Positions 35,101 to 44,074 of a stretch of DNA of 64,000 nt are shown one piece after another. Made by a program: the position numbers and the translations under genes. Below the pieces are notes generated by a model. It searched no databases and was not told where the DNA came from. It was given only the letters and a program-made list of their open reading frames with translations. Source of the DNA: Reyranella humidisoli (GTDB lineage: Bacteria; Pseudomonadota; Alphaproteobacteria; Reyranellales; Reyranellaceae); the NCBI RefSeq assembly GCF_019039055.1, contig NZ_JAHOPB010000001.1, positions 434,001 through 498,000 of the forward strand, given 5' to 3'. Within the stretch, counting starts at the first letter, position 1, and every line of letters starts with the position of its first letter.

Positions 35101-35814
35101 GATATGGCCGTCGAAGTTCAGCGAGCCGCTCTGCACCTTGAGCTTGAAGGACATGTCGTTGCCCTTGTCCGTCGGCGTGCCGACCGACGCCATCAGCGAC
35201 AGGGGCACGCCGTTGACCGTCGCGGTGCCGTCGAAGCTGAACGGCCCCTGAAACGAACCGACCGAGGCCAGGAGCTCGACGTTCTCGGCCTTCAGGGTCT
35301 GGTTGGTCTTGGGATTGGTGTAGCTGAGAGTGCCTTCGCGGATCTTGAGGGTGCCGATCGCCAGGTGCAGGCCGCTGCTGGGTGCGCCGGAGGGCTGGCT
35401 GGCGCCGGCACCGGGATTGAATTCCCAGTTGGGCCGGCCGTCGGCATCGCTCTCCAGCACGATGGTGGGCCGGAAGAGCGTGAGCCGGCCGACCTCGATC
35501 TTGCCGCGCAGCAGCGCGCCCAGCGACGGCGAGACGCCGATCCAGCGCACATCCACCATCTGTGCGCCCTTGGCGCCGACGGCGTTGGCGAAATGGACCT
35601 GGCGGGCGCTGATGCGGGGCCGCGGAAAGAAGGTGAGCTTGAGCGGGCCCTGGATCACCAGTTCCCGGCCCGTCGCCTCCTTCACCGCGGCGATCATGGC
35701 CGGTTTGTATTGCTCGACGTTCAGCAGCGTCGGCGCCAGGAAGCCGGCAAGCGTCACCAGGGCGAAAAACGCCGCGATGGCCGCTCCGATCCGGATCCAG
35801 GTTCGCTTCCGCAT
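32128..35814 (-). CDS. AsmA family protein
   Basis: A 1228-residue inner-membrane-anchored periplasmic protein of the AsmA/TamB-like family, thought to move phospholipids between membranes or affect outer-membrane assembly. The N-terminal helix (IRIGAAIAAFFALVTLAGFLAP) is followed by the AsmA signature VKEATGRELVIQGPLKLTFFPRPRISARQVHFANA. Residues about 345-505 form a Pro/Ala/Lys-rich low-complexity linker, after which the repeating beta-groove region resumes. The C-terminal part (GQNVFGNDNLTVAIDGKINVMKIALQGQGNSPEQIRDSLTGQGHLSG) matches the AsmA C-terminal domain. I chose the ATG at 35814; a GTG seven codons upstream is possible. A TTCACG-type dyad lies 12-30 bp after the stop. Confidence 0.93.
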   Translation of the reverse strand: MRKRTWIRIGAAIAAFFALVTLAGFLAPTLLNVEQYKPAMIAAVKEATGRELVIQGPLKLTFFPRPRISARQVHFANAVGAKGAQMVDVRWIGVSPSLGALLRGKIEVGRLTLFRPTIVLESDADGRPNWEFNPGAGASQPSGAPSSGLHLAIGTLKIREGTLSYTNPKTNQTLKAENVELLASVGSFQGPFSFDGTATVNGVPLSLMASVGTPTDKGNDMSFKLKVQSGSLNFDGHISRIAVDADVKGKVSLSTAGLTDFIATLVRAGGQEPPAFDASVIGQFAFDGDIDLSAERVALTNFKMSMADETVSGNVVLTGGANPSLESRLSMAKLDAGKWIALLSNPDAFKPKTAAPVAPAPPATPAKPGATEATPKPPAALAGAAAPAGAAAPAKPAAQPAAPPAAGAKPAPVTPAGTAPPANATTKPPAAAVPAPPAAPTAAAPPKPPAAGSVATAPAAPPAAGAKPNAAPPANPAAQPPANQAAKPATGPAAPAKAPAATPAAPASLSPFPPAFTVVFSIDAKEVTYRKGTMRDVALAVEIRKGVIAVPRFSAILPGEMVLQASAAPAAAADAGAKPAANPIQSAGEFSLTGTHLRETLAWLEIDTSGIPAGKLQSLTIKGKVASTANSLQISDLGMDLDGQRATGSGSIAFGVPLTLATSVQLDRFDLDAYLPQPKDAATLSSVLPAAVTTATAPVLTAPAAAAPPDKTLPVLGLKAKVAKLLFRGETLSGIDADLAIQGNLLKVNGLKLADVLGAKFDFKGQVADFGTVPRFDVTFNATMPDTDKLLVYAGLPKFLNGKLGASTAGGNVAGTMEALNLRNASVTAAGATVRATGSLVLGDKFAFDLSNFSVQAQDASRLVSVATGRSQEGLGALAAEGAFKGNEQRAAFDGKLTAMGTQMAGRIDAALGQRPNFTANLRIPGTLDLDDWLGVTDAPATAVPTPALPAAPAGPNAASVPLPARAPRAAAGKQIDLSALRAFDATLNLETSAIEFGSLKVTYADMDATLKNGVVKVSKLTGQFYSGAVDFGGTIDASKDTMTVDVAGTLQGIYVGEMLRGTAGQNVFGNDNLTVAIDGKINVMKIALQGQGNSPEQIRDSLTGQGHLSGVVYPSVTKGSLGLASFATGVGSIFSTEMGFNSAVLSGFINAQSSIEGDITLSNGEIQLQNHAVKGPNATARIDSRTNLTSATTETTIALDAGSNGATDYVMTVSGPVSAPTMSIRGK

Positions 35815-35950
35815 GGCCAAATGGGTTCTCGTCACGCCGGCAAGGGCATATGAACGCCGGAAGCCCCCGCAGGATGCATCCAGTTTAGATGAGGGCCCGC
35901 ATTGGGGCTATTCCAAGGTGGGCCCCGTCACAGGCTTGCCCCCGCCCGGG

Positions 35951-37606
35951 TCAGGCCGCCAGCTCGTAGCGGCGGATCAGCCGGTAGAGGAGCGCGATCG
36001 GGACCAAAGTCACCACGATCAGTGTCGATGCCGCCGCCGTGGCGATGCCCCCGCCGCCGCCTTCGAGGGCCTGGAACATGACCACCGTGAGCGTGCGCCA
36101 CTGGCCGCTGTAGAGCACGACGGTGGCGCTGAGTTCAGAAGCGATGGTCACCCAGGTCAGCACGAAGCCGCTCATGATGCCGCCCAGCATAAGCGGCACC
36201 AGGATGCGCGCAAAAGTCTGCAGCGGCGAGCGGCCGAGGCTGATCGAGGCTTCCTCCAGCGAGGGATCGATCTGGTGCAGGATGCCGCTCGACGAGCGCA
36301 CCGCGAACGGGATTTTGCGCACCGTATAGGCCAGCACCATGATGAACGGCCCGCCCGTCAGGATCAGCCAGCCGCTGTTGAACGAGACGACGAAGCCGAT
36401 CGCCAGCACCGTGCCGGCCACGGCGAACGGCAGCGTGGCGATCACGTCGAGAACCGCCGCCAGACCGGAGCGCAGCCGCGTCACCACATAGGCGATCGGC
36501 ACACCGATCAGCGTGACGCCGATCGCCGCCAGCGTGGCGAACATCAGCGTGTTCAGCAGCGGCCGCGTCGAGCGCTCGAACAGGGCCGTGAAGTTGGCCG
36601 TGCTGAAATTGGGATGGAGGACCGGTCCGCGGAACTCCATGAACGACAACACGACAATGGCGAAGAACGGCACCAGGGCCAGCAGCACGACTGCCCAGCA
36701 ATAGACGGTTGCGGCGATCCGCAGGCCGGGGCCGACCTTCAGGATCGGCGGCGCGGAGCGTGCGCCGGTGGCGAAGCGGCGGTTGGCGAGGAAGCGCCGC
36801 TGGATCAGCAGCACCAGCGAGGTCATCAGGATCAGCAGTACGCCCAGCACGCCGGCCGACGACGGGTTGGGCGCGGTCTCGCCGACGAACAGCTTGAAGG
36901 CCTCGACGGCGAAGATCGGCATGTCCTCGGCCAGCACGAAGGGTACGCCGAAATTCTCCAGTGTCTCGATGAAGACCAGCAGGCCGCCCGCCAGGATCGA
37001 GGGGACGACGATGGGCAGGGTCACGGTCCACAAGGTGCGGCGCGGCGAGGAGCCGAGGCTCTGCGCGGCCTCCTCGATCGAGACATCGACCGCCTTGAAG
37101 CCCGCCATCGTCGGCAGCAGGACGTAGGGATAGAGCGTCAGCGTGTAGACGAGGATGATGCCGCCGGCGCCATAGATCGAGCCGAAGCCGATGCCCCAGG
37201 AGTTGAGCCACTGCGTCACCACGCCGGCACGGCCCAGCAGCAGCACAATGGCGTAGGCGCTGACGAAGGACGGCAGGACCAGCGGCATGGCGGCGAGCGC
37301 GATGATGGCGGCCTTGCCCGGCACCGGCAGACGTGCCAGCGCGAAGGCGAAGGGCACCGAAATCACGATGGTGGTGATCGTGGCCGCGACGCCGATCATC
37401 AGCGTGTTGGCCACGGCGCCGCGATAGAACGGACGGCCCAGGATCTTGACGTAGTTGGCGAAGGTGAACTTCTCGCCATCGCCGTCCAGCACGCTGGCGC
37501 CGAAGACGTTGAACAGCGGATAGAGCAGGAAGAGGCCCAGGAACAGGAACCCGAGCGCGGCGATGGCCAGCGGCAGGCGTTGCTGATGCGGAACTGAGAG
37601 CGTCAC
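35951..37606 (-). CDS. ABC transporter fused permease (Fe(III)/phosphonate type)
   Basis: A 551-residue permease made of two fused permease halves, as in FbpB/SfuB and 2-aminoethylphosphonate transporters. Two coupling EAA loops are seen: EEAAQSLGSSPRRTLWTVTLPIV and EEASISLGRSPLQTFARILVPLM. About 12 transmembrane helices. GTG start overlapping the ATPase stop (GTGA). It is the last of three genes: receptor, ATPase, permease. Iron(III) is one possible substrate; thiamine, phosphonate or polyamine systems share this build. Confidence 0.92.
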   Translation of the reverse strand: MTLSVPHQQRLPLAIAALGFLFLGLFLLYPLFNVFGASVLDGDGEKFTFANYVKILGRPFYRGAVANTLMIGVAATITTIVISVPFAFALARLPVPGKAAIIALAAMPLVLPSFVSAYAIVLLLGRAGVVTQWLNSWGIGFGSIYGAGGIILVYTLTLYPYVLLPTMAGFKAVDVSIEEAAQSLGSSPRRTLWTVTLPIVVPSILAGGLLVFIETLENFGVPFVLAEDMPIFAVEAFKLFVGETAPNPSSAGVLGVLLILMTSLVLLIQRRFLANRRFATGARSAPPILKVGPGLRIAATVYCWAVVLLALVPFFAIVVLSFMEFRGPVLHPNFSTANFTALFERSTRPLLNTLMFATLAAIGVTLIGVPIAYVVTRLRSGLAAVLDVIATLPFAVAGTVLAIGFVVSFNSGWLILTGGPFIMVLAYTVRKIPFAVRSSSGILHQIDPSLEEASISLGRSPLQTFARILVPLMLGGIMSGFVLTWVTIASELSATVVLYSGQWRTLTVVMFQALEGGGGGIATAAASTLIVVTLVPIALLYRLIRRYELAA

Positions 37607-38595
37607 GGCAGCACGGTCACTCGTGCCGGATCGTAAGCGAGCGTCACCTGTGCGCCCGCCGCCAGCGTGCGATGCGGCTCGTCGAGCGACGCGACCCGGA
37701 TCAAGGCGCCATCGGCCAGCTGCACGTCGAAGCGCGTGATCGGCCCCAGGATTTCGACATGCGTTACGGCGCCCGAAAGTCGCGGCCAGCCGGAAGGCGC
37801 CTCCGCATCCAGGCGCAGCGCTTCGGGTCGCAGCGAGATCATGCCTGTGCCGGCAAGGCCCAGCACTTTCGGTTCGAGCAGGTTGGTGGTGCCCATGAAC
37901 TCCGCCGCGAAGCGCGACGCGGGCTGGCGATAGATCTCGGCCGGCGCGCCGACCTGCTCCAGCCTGCCGCTCTGCATCAGGGCGATGCGGTCGGACACCG
38001 ACATCGCCTCTTCCTGGTCGTGCGTCACGTAGATCGCGGTAATGCCCAACGACTTCTGCAGCTCGCGGATCTCGGCGCGCATGCTGACCCGCAGCCGCGC
38101 ATCGAGATTGCTGAGCGGCTCGTCGAACAGCAGGACCTGCGGGCGGATCACCAGCGCGCGGGCGATGGCGACGCGCTGCAACTGGCCGCCCGAGAGCTGG
38201 TGCGGCCAGCGCTCGCCGTAACCGCCGAGCTGAACCAGCGACAGCGCTTCCTCGACGCGGCGCGCAACTTCCGCCGCGGGCACCTTCCGCGCCTTCAGGC
38301 CGTAGGCCACGTTGCCGGCCACAGTCAGGTTGGGGAACACCGCATAGTTCTGGAACACCATGCCGATATCGCGCGTATGCGCCGGCAGGGTGTCGATGCG
38401 CTTCGCCCCGAACCGGATCTGGCCCGCGTCGAGCTCGCAGAAACCCGCGATCATGCGCAGCAGGGTGGTCTTGCCGCAGCCCGACGGCCCCAGGAGGGTA
38501 AAGAATTCGCCTTCGCCGACGGTGAGATTCACACCGTCGACCGCGCGCACCGTCCCGAAGGTCCGGGTCGCGCCGTCAATGACGATATCGGTCAC
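37603..38595 (-). CDS. ABC transporter ATP-binding protein (FbpC/PotA type)
   Basis: A 330-residue ATPase. It has Walker A GPSGCGKTT, the Q-loop MVFQNYAVFPNLTVAGNVAYGL, signature LSGGQLQRVAIARALV, Walker B LLFDEPLSNLDARLR and H-loop VTHDQEEA, followed by a C-terminal TOBE domain (about residues 245-330) typical of the FbpC/PotA/CysA group. I start it at the GTG at 38595, two bases after the receptor stop; the open frame that runs upstream overlaps the receptor gene and is not coding. No ATG lies near, so GTG is the most credible start. Confidence 0.93.
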   Translation of the reverse strand: MTDIVIDGATRTFGTVRAVDGVNLTVGEGEFFTLLGPSGCGKTTLLRMIAGFCELDAGQIRFGAKRIDTLPAHTRDIGMVFQNYAVFPNLTVAGNVAYGLKARKVPAAEVARRVEEALSLVQLGGYGERWPHQLSGGQLQRVAIARALVIRPQVLLFDEPLSNLDARLRVSMRAEIRELQKSLGITAIYVTHDQEEAMSVSDRIALMQSGRLEQVGAPAEIYRQPASRFAAEFMGTTNLLEPKVLGLAGTGMISLRPEALRLDAEAPSGWPRLSGAVTHVEILGPITRFDVQLADGALIRVASLDEPHRTLAAGAQVTLAYDPARVTVLP

Positions 38596-38597
38596 GC

Positions 38598-39611
38598 TCA
38601 GCGGGACTCCTGCAGCATGTCCTTGATCTTCTCGAGCGTCTCCTTGCGCTTCTCCGTCCAGGCGTCCTCGTTGTAGGTCAGCATCTTGAGGCTGCCGATC
38701 GGCGGCAGGCCGCCCGGCAGGGTCGCGAGGTCGAGGTCGGTGCGCGTCGGCCGGCGATACGTGGCCTTGAGGATCATCTCGCGCACGTCCTTGCGGTTCA
38801 CGAAATCGACGAAGGCCCTGGCCTCCTGCGGATCGGGGCCGTTCTTGATGATGGCGACGCCTTCCATGGTGGCGAGCGTGCCGTCGGCCGGATAGATCGT
38901 CTTCACCGGCGCGCCGCCCGCGGCCCACATCGGGCCGGCATATTCCAGCGAGATGCCCAGCGGGTACTCGCCGTTGCCGACGCCCTGGAAGACCAGCGAG
39001 GAGCGGTTCAGTACCTTCAGGTTCCTGAACAGCTGACCGACCTTCTTCCAGCCCGCCTCGCCGCCGCCCCACAGGTCGACCAGCATGGTGACCGTGGTGT
39101 AGGCCGAACCCGAGTTGGCGGGATCGGTGAAGGCGATCTTGCCCTTCCACTTCGGGTCGAGCAGGTCGTTCCAGCCCTTCGGCCCCTGGTCGGCCGGCAG
39201 GATCTTGGTGTTCTGCAGGATCACCAGCAGGTGGAGGTTGTTGCCGACCCAGAGATCGGTTGGATCGCGATACTCGACCGGGATCGCATCCTTGTTCTTC
39301 GAGGCGTAGGGCGCGAACAGCGCCTTGTTGGTCTGCAGCAGCGAGCGGCTGATGCCCCAGACGATGTCGCCGAGCGGACGTTCCTTCTCGGCCTGCAGGC
39401 GGCGGATCACCACGCCGGAGCCTGCGACCACCGGCTCGACGGCGATGCCGGTTTCCTTGGTGAAGGCCGCGAACACGAGATCGTTCAGTGTGCTTTCGTT
39501 GGACGTATAGATTACGACCTTCTTCTGCTGCGCCTGCGCGGCCATCGGCAGCAGCGCCGCCGCCGCGAAAGCCAATCCCAATGCTGCAACGCAGCGTCTC
39601 GTCGGTGCCAT
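38598..39611 (-). CDS. ABC transporter substrate-binding protein (Fe(III)/2-AEP type)
   Basis: A 337-residue periplasmic receptor with a signal peptide (RRCVAALGLAFAAAALLPMAAQAQ). The start of the mature domain, KVVIYTSNESTLNDLVFAAFTKETG, and GSGVVIRRLQAEKERPLGDIVWG are typical of the FbpA/2-aminoethylphosphonate-binding group. The paired C-terminal Tyr that bind Fe(III) in FbpA are not evident (the ATYRRPTRT region has one), so a phosphonate or other anion is also possible. First gene of the transporter operon. Confidence 0.9.
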   Translation of the reverse strand: MAPTRRCVAALGLAFAAAALLPMAAQAQQKKVVIYTSNESTLNDLVFAAFTKETGIAVEPVVAGSGVVIRRLQAEKERPLGDIVWGISRSLLQTNKALFAPYASKNKDAIPVEYRDPTDLWVGNNLHLLVILQNTKILPADQGPKGWNDLLDPKWKGKIAFTDPANSGSAYTTVTMLVDLWGGGEAGWKKVGQLFRNLKVLNRSSLVFQGVGNGEYPLGISLEYAGPMWAAGGAPVKTIYPADGTLATMEGVAIIKNGPDPQEARAFVDFVNRKDVREMILKATYRRPTRTDLDLATLPGGLPPIGSLKMLTYNEDAWTEKRKETLEKIKDMLQESR

Positions 39612-39674
39612 CCAGCCCTCCCCAATAACGTCCGGGCTTTATATAGTCAGGGACAGGAAGAGGGAACGAAGACG

Positions 39675-40754
39675 ATGGCTGATATTGCGTTCGGGTTTCA
39701 GGCCGCGCCGGCCAGCGACGTCCACAAGTCGGACCAGACGCTCTATCGCGAGGTGATGGACGACTGCGCACTCGGCCAGAAGCTCGGCTTCGACGCAGCC
39801 TGGCTGCTTGAACATCATTTCAGCGACTACTATCCGACGCCGAGCCCGCTCCTGTTCATGGCGCACATCGCCGCCGCCTTCCCCGACCTGTCGCTGGGCA
39901 CCTCGGTTCTGGTGCTGCCCTGGTATCATCCGCTGCGGCTGGCGGAAGAGATTGCCATGCTGAACAGCATGACCAACGGCACGCTCCATCTCGGCATCGG
40001 CCGCGGCACGGCGAAGATGGAGTACGACGCCTACAACATCGACATGAACGAAGCGCGTGCCCGTTTCACCGAATGCTACCGCATCGTCGAGAAAGGCCTT
40101 ACGGGCGAGCCTTTCACGCATGACGGTCCGTTCTGGAAGATCGAGAAGCCGATCAGGCTGCGGCCCGATCCCACCACCAAGAAGGTCCGCTTCTACGGCG
40201 CCATCGGCAGCCCGGCGAGCGCCGAGGTGATGGGTGACCTCGGCGTCGCGCCGATCTGCCTGTCGACCTTTCCCGACAAACTGCTGGTGAAGATCCTCGA
40301 ACGCTGGCGCGCGCGGGCGGGCGCCGCATCGAAGGATGCGATCCTGCCGATCTCGGTCAAGATGTTCATCGCCGACACCGACGAGGAGGCGCGCGATCTC
40401 GGCCGCCGGTTCTATCCGCCCTACTTCGACCTGCAGTGCACCCACTACGAGTCCGACGCCAACCCGTGGGCTGACATTCCCGAGTACCAGGACTTCAGCC
40501 GCATGTTCGCCAACCTGCGCAAGCTCACCGACCCGGCGGAGCTCGGGCCGTTCATGGACTCCAACCTGGTGGGCAGTCCCGAGACGATCTGCCGGCGCAT
40601 CGACCAGCTTGCCGCACTCGGCTTCAACTACTTCATGGTGTCCTCGGCGACTCCCGGAACCCCGCTGGAGCTGCGCCAGCGCATGATGACCCGGTTCGCC
40701 CGGGAGGTCTGCCCCCGCTACTCGAGCGCCATGCGTTCCGCGCACGCCGCGTGA
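39675..40754 (+). CDS. LLM class flavin-dependent oxidoreductase
   Basis: A 359-residue bacterial-luciferase-like monooxygenase with a TIM-barrel fold using reduced FMN. Family segments: LGQKLGFDAAWLLEHHFSDYYPTPSPLLFMAHIAA, SLGTSVLVLPWYHPLRLAEEIAMLNSMTNGTLHLGIGRGTAKMEYDAYNID, and the C-terminal GSPETICRRIDQLAALGFNYFMV. The start at 39675 follows GAGGGAACGAAGACG. It is divergent from the iron-type transporter operon, with 63 bp between starts. The substrate is unknown. Confidence 0.92.
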   Translation: MADIAFGFQAAPASDVHKSDQTLYREVMDDCALGQKLGFDAAWLLEHHFSDYYPTPSPLLFMAHIAAAFPDLSLGTSVLVLPWYHPLRLAEEIAMLNSMTNGTLHLGIGRGTAKMEYDAYNIDMNEARARFTECYRIVEKGLTGEPFTHDGPFWKIEKPIRLRPDPTTKKVRFYGAIGSPASAEVMGDLGVAPICLSTFPDKLLVKILERWRARAGAASKDAILPISVKMFIADTDEEARDLGRRFYPPYFDLQCTHYESDANPWADIPEYQDFSRMFANLRKLTDPAELGPFMDSNLVGSPETICRRIDQLAALGFNYFMVSSATPGTPLELRQRMMTRFAREVCPRYSSAMRSAHAA

Positions 40755-40923
40755 GCCGACGGGCATTTGTATTGCTTGTATCCTGAGAGGCGCTCTCGCC
40801 TTCCCGAGCCACCTGCGCCAGTCCTACTGTGCAGGAATGAATATTTCGCCCGGGCCGCCAGCCTGTCAGCCTAGTGACAATGCTGTGGCCGGCGAGTCCG
40901 GCGTCGCGTGAAGGCTTTTGAAG

Positions 40924-42513
40924 ATGCGTACGAGGCTGCTCATCGGGTCCCTGGCCCTGCTGCTGGGTTGGTGCGATGTCGCGCTCGCCCAGCGTACTGG
41001 CGGCGTGCTGCGCATCTTCCATCGCGACAATCCCGCGAGCGCATCGATCCTCGAGGAGACCAACGCCTCGACCGTCGTGGCCTTCATGCCGCTCTTCAAC
41101 AACCTCGTGATGTTCGATCCGGCCGTCGCACAGAACAGCGAAGAGGCAGTCGTTCCCGACCTCGCCGAATCCTGGGCCTGGAACGACGACAGGACTGAGC
41201 TGTCGTTCAAGCTGCGGCGTGGCGTGAAGTGGCACGACGGCATGCCGTTCACGTCGAGCGACGTGGAATGCACCTTCAATCTCCTGACCAACAGGGCACG
41301 CAACCGGCTGCGCACCAATCCGCGCGGCTCATGGTTCGGCAACGTCAACTTCGTGCGCGCACCGACCGACTTCGACGTCACGATCCATCTCAACCGGCCG
41401 CAGCCCTCCCTTCTGGCCATGCTGGCCTCGGGCTTCATCCCTATCTATCCCTGCCACGTGCCTCTGGCGCAGATGCGGGTGAAACCGGTCGGCACCGGCC
41501 CCTTCAAGCTGGACTCGTTCAACCAGTTCGACCGTATCCGCCTCACGCGAAATCCGGACTACTGGAAGACCGGCCGTCCCTATCTCGACGGCATCGAATT
41601 CTCGGTCGTCGCCAGTCGTTCGACGGCGTTGCTGAGTTTCGTCGCCGGACGGTACGACATGACCTTCCCCAGCGACGTGTCGATGTCGCAGCTGCGCGAC
41701 GTCCGGCGCCAGTCTCCGCGCGTGATGTGCGAGGCGACGGCGATGAACAACAACACGAATCTGATGCTCAATCGCGAAGTGCCGCCGTTCGACAACCCCG
41801 ACATCCGCCGGGCGCTGTTGCTTACGCTCGACCGGAAGACCTTCATGGATTCCCTCGCAGACGGCAGCGGCGCCATCGGCGGCCATCTGCAGCCGGCCCC
41901 CGAAGGCCGCTGGGGCCTGCCGGCGGAGATGCTGGCAAAATTGCCCGGCTACGGCGCCGATCTCGAGAAAAACCGCGCCGAGGCCCGCGAGTTGATGCGC
42001 AAGGCGGGCTACGGGCCGGAAAAGCCGCTGCCGCTCAAGATCTTCACCCGTGCCGTCTCGCTCTATCGCAGCCCGGCGGCAGTACTGGCCACGCAACTGC
42101 AGGAAATTTACTTCGATCCCACGCTCGACGTCGTCGAGACCGTGCACTGGTTCACCCGCCTGCAGCGCCGCGACTATGCGCTGGCGATCGAGACGACGGG
42201 CAATGCCCTCGACGACCCCGACCAGGTCTTCTACGAGACCTTCGCCTGCCGCTCGGAGCGCAACTACAATCGCTACTGCAATCCCGAGATCGAACGGCTG
42301 TTCGAGGCCCAGTCCTCGGAGCTCGATGTCGAGAAGCGCCGCCAGCTCGTCTGGGATCTCGAAGCCAGGCTGCTGGCCGACAGCGCCCGCCCGCCGCTGA
42401 TGTGGAACCGCGCCGCGACCTGCTGGCAGCCCTACGTCCAGGGCTTCGTGCCGCAGACCAACAGCTCCTATAACGGTTTCCGCTTCGAGGAAGTCTGGAT
42501 CGACCGGCGCTAG
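40924..42513 (+). CDS. Peptide-type ABC transporter substrate-binding protein (orphan)
   Basis: A 529-residue SBP_bac_5 family receptor. The signal peptide is [23 protein letters not shown]; the Cys in it is inside the hydrophobic core region and does not form a convincing lipobox. The family signature lies at [29 protein letters not shown]. No ABC permease or ATPase lies beside it. It overlaps the convergent UPF0178 gene by 4 bp. It could work with the complete peptide transporter at 4.7-10.2 kb, but that is an inference. Confidence 0.9.
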   Translation: MRTRLLIGSLALLLGWCDVALAQRTGGVLRIFHRDNPASASILEETNASTVVAFMPLFNNLVMFDPAVAQNSEEAVVPDLAESWAWNDDRTELSFKLRRGVKWHDGMPFTSSDVECTFNLLTNRARNRLRTNPRGSWFGNVNFVRAPTDFDVTIHLNRPQPSLLAMLASGFIPIYPCHVPLAQMRVKPVGTGPFKLDSFNQFDRIRLTRNPDYWKTGRPYLDGIEFSVVASRSTALLSFVAGRYDMTFPSDVSMSQLRDVRRQSPRVMCEATAMNNNTNLMLNREVPPFDNPDIRRALLLTLDRKTFMDSLADGSGAIGGHLQPAPEGRWGLPAEMLAKLPGYGADLEKNRAEARELMRKAGYGPEKPLPLKIFTRAVSLYRSPAAVLATQLQEIYFDPTLDVVETVHWFTRLQRRDYALAIETTGNALDDPDQVFYETFACRSERNYNRYCNPEIERLFEAQSSELDVEKRRQLVWDLEARLLADSARPPLMWNRAATCWQPYVQGFVPQTNSSYNGFRFEEVWIDRR

Positions 42514-42971
42514 GGCTGGCGGCGCCGGATCTTCTGCACCGCTTCGTCGAGCGCCGAGAGGAAGCGCGAGCGGTCCCGCGCCGCCATCGGCTTCGGCCCA
42601 CCCGTCACTTCTCCCATCGCCCGCAAGTTCGACATCAGGTCGCGACTCGCCATCGCCATGCCGATCGACGAGGCGGTGAACGGCACGCCGGTCGAGCCGA
42701 TCACCGAAGCGCCCTTCTTGAGGCTGCGGTCGGCCAACGGAATGTCCGACGTGATGACGATGTCGTCGGGGCCGGCACGCTCGGCGATCCAGTCGTCCGC
42801 GGCATCGAAGCCATCACTCACGACAACCCGTTCGATCCGCGGATCGCGCGGCACGCCGATATAGGAATTGGCCACGACGAAGACCTTGAGGCCGTACCGC
42901 TCGGCGACGCGGTACACTTCCGCCTTCACCGGACAGGCATCGGCATCGATGTAGATCTGGATCGGCCTCAC
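42510..42971 (-). CDS. UPF0178/YaiI family protein
   Basis: A 153-residue protein of the YaiI/YqxD (DUF188) family, a PIN-like fold. The N-terminus [22 protein letters not shown] and the block [30 protein letters not shown] are highly characteristic. Acidic residues of a putative nuclease site are present ([13 protein letters not shown]). Function unproven. GTG start overlaps the stop of the racemase-like gene (GTGA), so it is coupled to the catabolic pair upstream. Confidence 0.93.
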   Translation of the reverse strand: MRPIQIYIDADACPVKAEVYRVAERYGLKVFVVANSYIGVPRDPRIERVVVSDGFDAADDWIAERAGPDDIVITSDIPLADRSLKKGASVIGSTGVPFTASSIGMAMASRDLMSNLRAMGEVTGGPKPMAARDRSRFLSALDEAVQKIRRRQP

Positions 42972-44074
42972 GTCAGGACGGCTACTTTCTTGCGCTCGAT
43001 CAGGGCAAAGTCGATGGCGGCCCCGAGACCCGGTTCATTCGGCACGTGCACCATGCCGTCGCGCCCGACGACGATGTCGCGCTCCAACCCGTATTTCTGC
43101 GCGCCGTCGGGCAGCAGCACCTCGAAGAACTCGGTGTTGCGGATCGAGGCGATGACATGGAGGTTCGCCATGTTGTTCAGCGAGTTGCCGCCATGGTGGA
43201 CCTCGTAGTTCATGCGGAAGGCCTCGGCGAGATGCGCGGTCTTCACCAGGGTGGTGATGCCGCCCTTCACCGCCACGTCGCCGCGCAGATAGTCGGTCGC
43301 CTTGGCCATGATCCATTGCTGATAGGAATCGAGACCGGTGACCGGATACTCCGTCGCCATGATCGGGATTGAGAGCTGCTGCTTCAGCTTGGTGTAATTG
43401 TAGATGTCCTGGTCGGCGAGCGGGTCCTCGTACCAGTAGAAGCCCATCTCCTGCACGGCGCGGCCGACCCGGATGGCGGCCGGATAATCGTAGCTCCAGG
43501 TCGAGTCGAGCATGATCGTGTAGTCGCCGACGGCGCGACGCACGGCCTCGCAGACCTTGATATCCTCTTTCCAGCGCGTCGGCGGATGGATCTTGTAGGC
43601 GGCCCAGCCGTATTCCTTGAAGCGCATCGCCTCTTCGGCGTACTCGGCCGGCGAGGCCAGCACGGCGGAACTCGCATAGGCTGGCACGGTCTCGCGATAG
43701 GTGCCGAGCAGGCGATGGATGGGCTGGCCCATCGCCTTGCCGATCAGGTCCCATAGCGCTACGTCGACGGCACCGATGGCCCGGACGCCCGCCGAGCGCT
43801 GGCGCTTCCAGATTTCCTGGTTGATGTGCTCGCGCTGGAACGGGTCCTTGCCGATCAGGACCGGCTTGAGGTGGGTGATCAGCCCCTGCCCGTCGGTCGT
43901 CGCAGGGTTCATCGCCGAGCCGAGGAAGGCATGTCCTTCGAGGCCCTCGTCGGTGACGAGCCGCAGCAGGCCAAGCGCGCTCTTGCCCGAGAACCGGCCC
44001 GTGTGCGCGCCGTAGGTGGTCGCCGGGATATCGTCCCAGGCGAACAGCGTCAGCGTGACGTCGGTGATCTTCAT
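42968..44074 (-). CDS. Mandelate racemase/muconate lactonizing enzyme family protein
   Basis: A 368-residue enolase-superfamily enzyme. The catalytic motif on strand 2 is AYKIHPP (KxH). The metal ligands are MLDSTWSY (Asp), WYEDPLAD (Glu) and MATEYPVTG (Glu). The RGDVAVKGG Asp pairs with the VHHGGNS His as in the mandelate racemase His-Asp dyad, followed by FFEVLLP with the electrophilic Glu. This points to a mandelate-racemase-subgroup sugar- or hydroxy-acid dehydratase or racemase. Its ATG overlaps the esterase stop (ATGA). It differs clearly from the KxK paralogue at 10.8-11.9 kb. Confidence 0.93.
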   Translation of the reverse strand: MKITDVTLTLFAWDDIPATTYGAHTGRFSGKSALGLLRLVTDEGLEGHAFLGSAMNPATTDGQGLITHLKPVLIGKDPFQREHINQEIWKRQRSAGVRAIGAVDVALWDLIGKAMGQPIHRLLGTYRETVPAYASSAVLASPAEYAEEAMRFKEYGWAAYKIHPPTRWKEDIKVCEAVRRAVGDYTIMLDSTWSYDYPAAIRVGRAVQEMGFYWYEDPLADQDIYNYTKLKQQLSIPIMATEYPVTGLDSYQQWIMAKATDYLRGDVAVKGGITTLVKTAHLAEAFRMNYEVHHGGNSLNNMANLHVIASIRNTEFFEVLLPDGAQKYGLERDIVVGRDGMVHVPNEPGLGAAIDFALIERKKVAVLT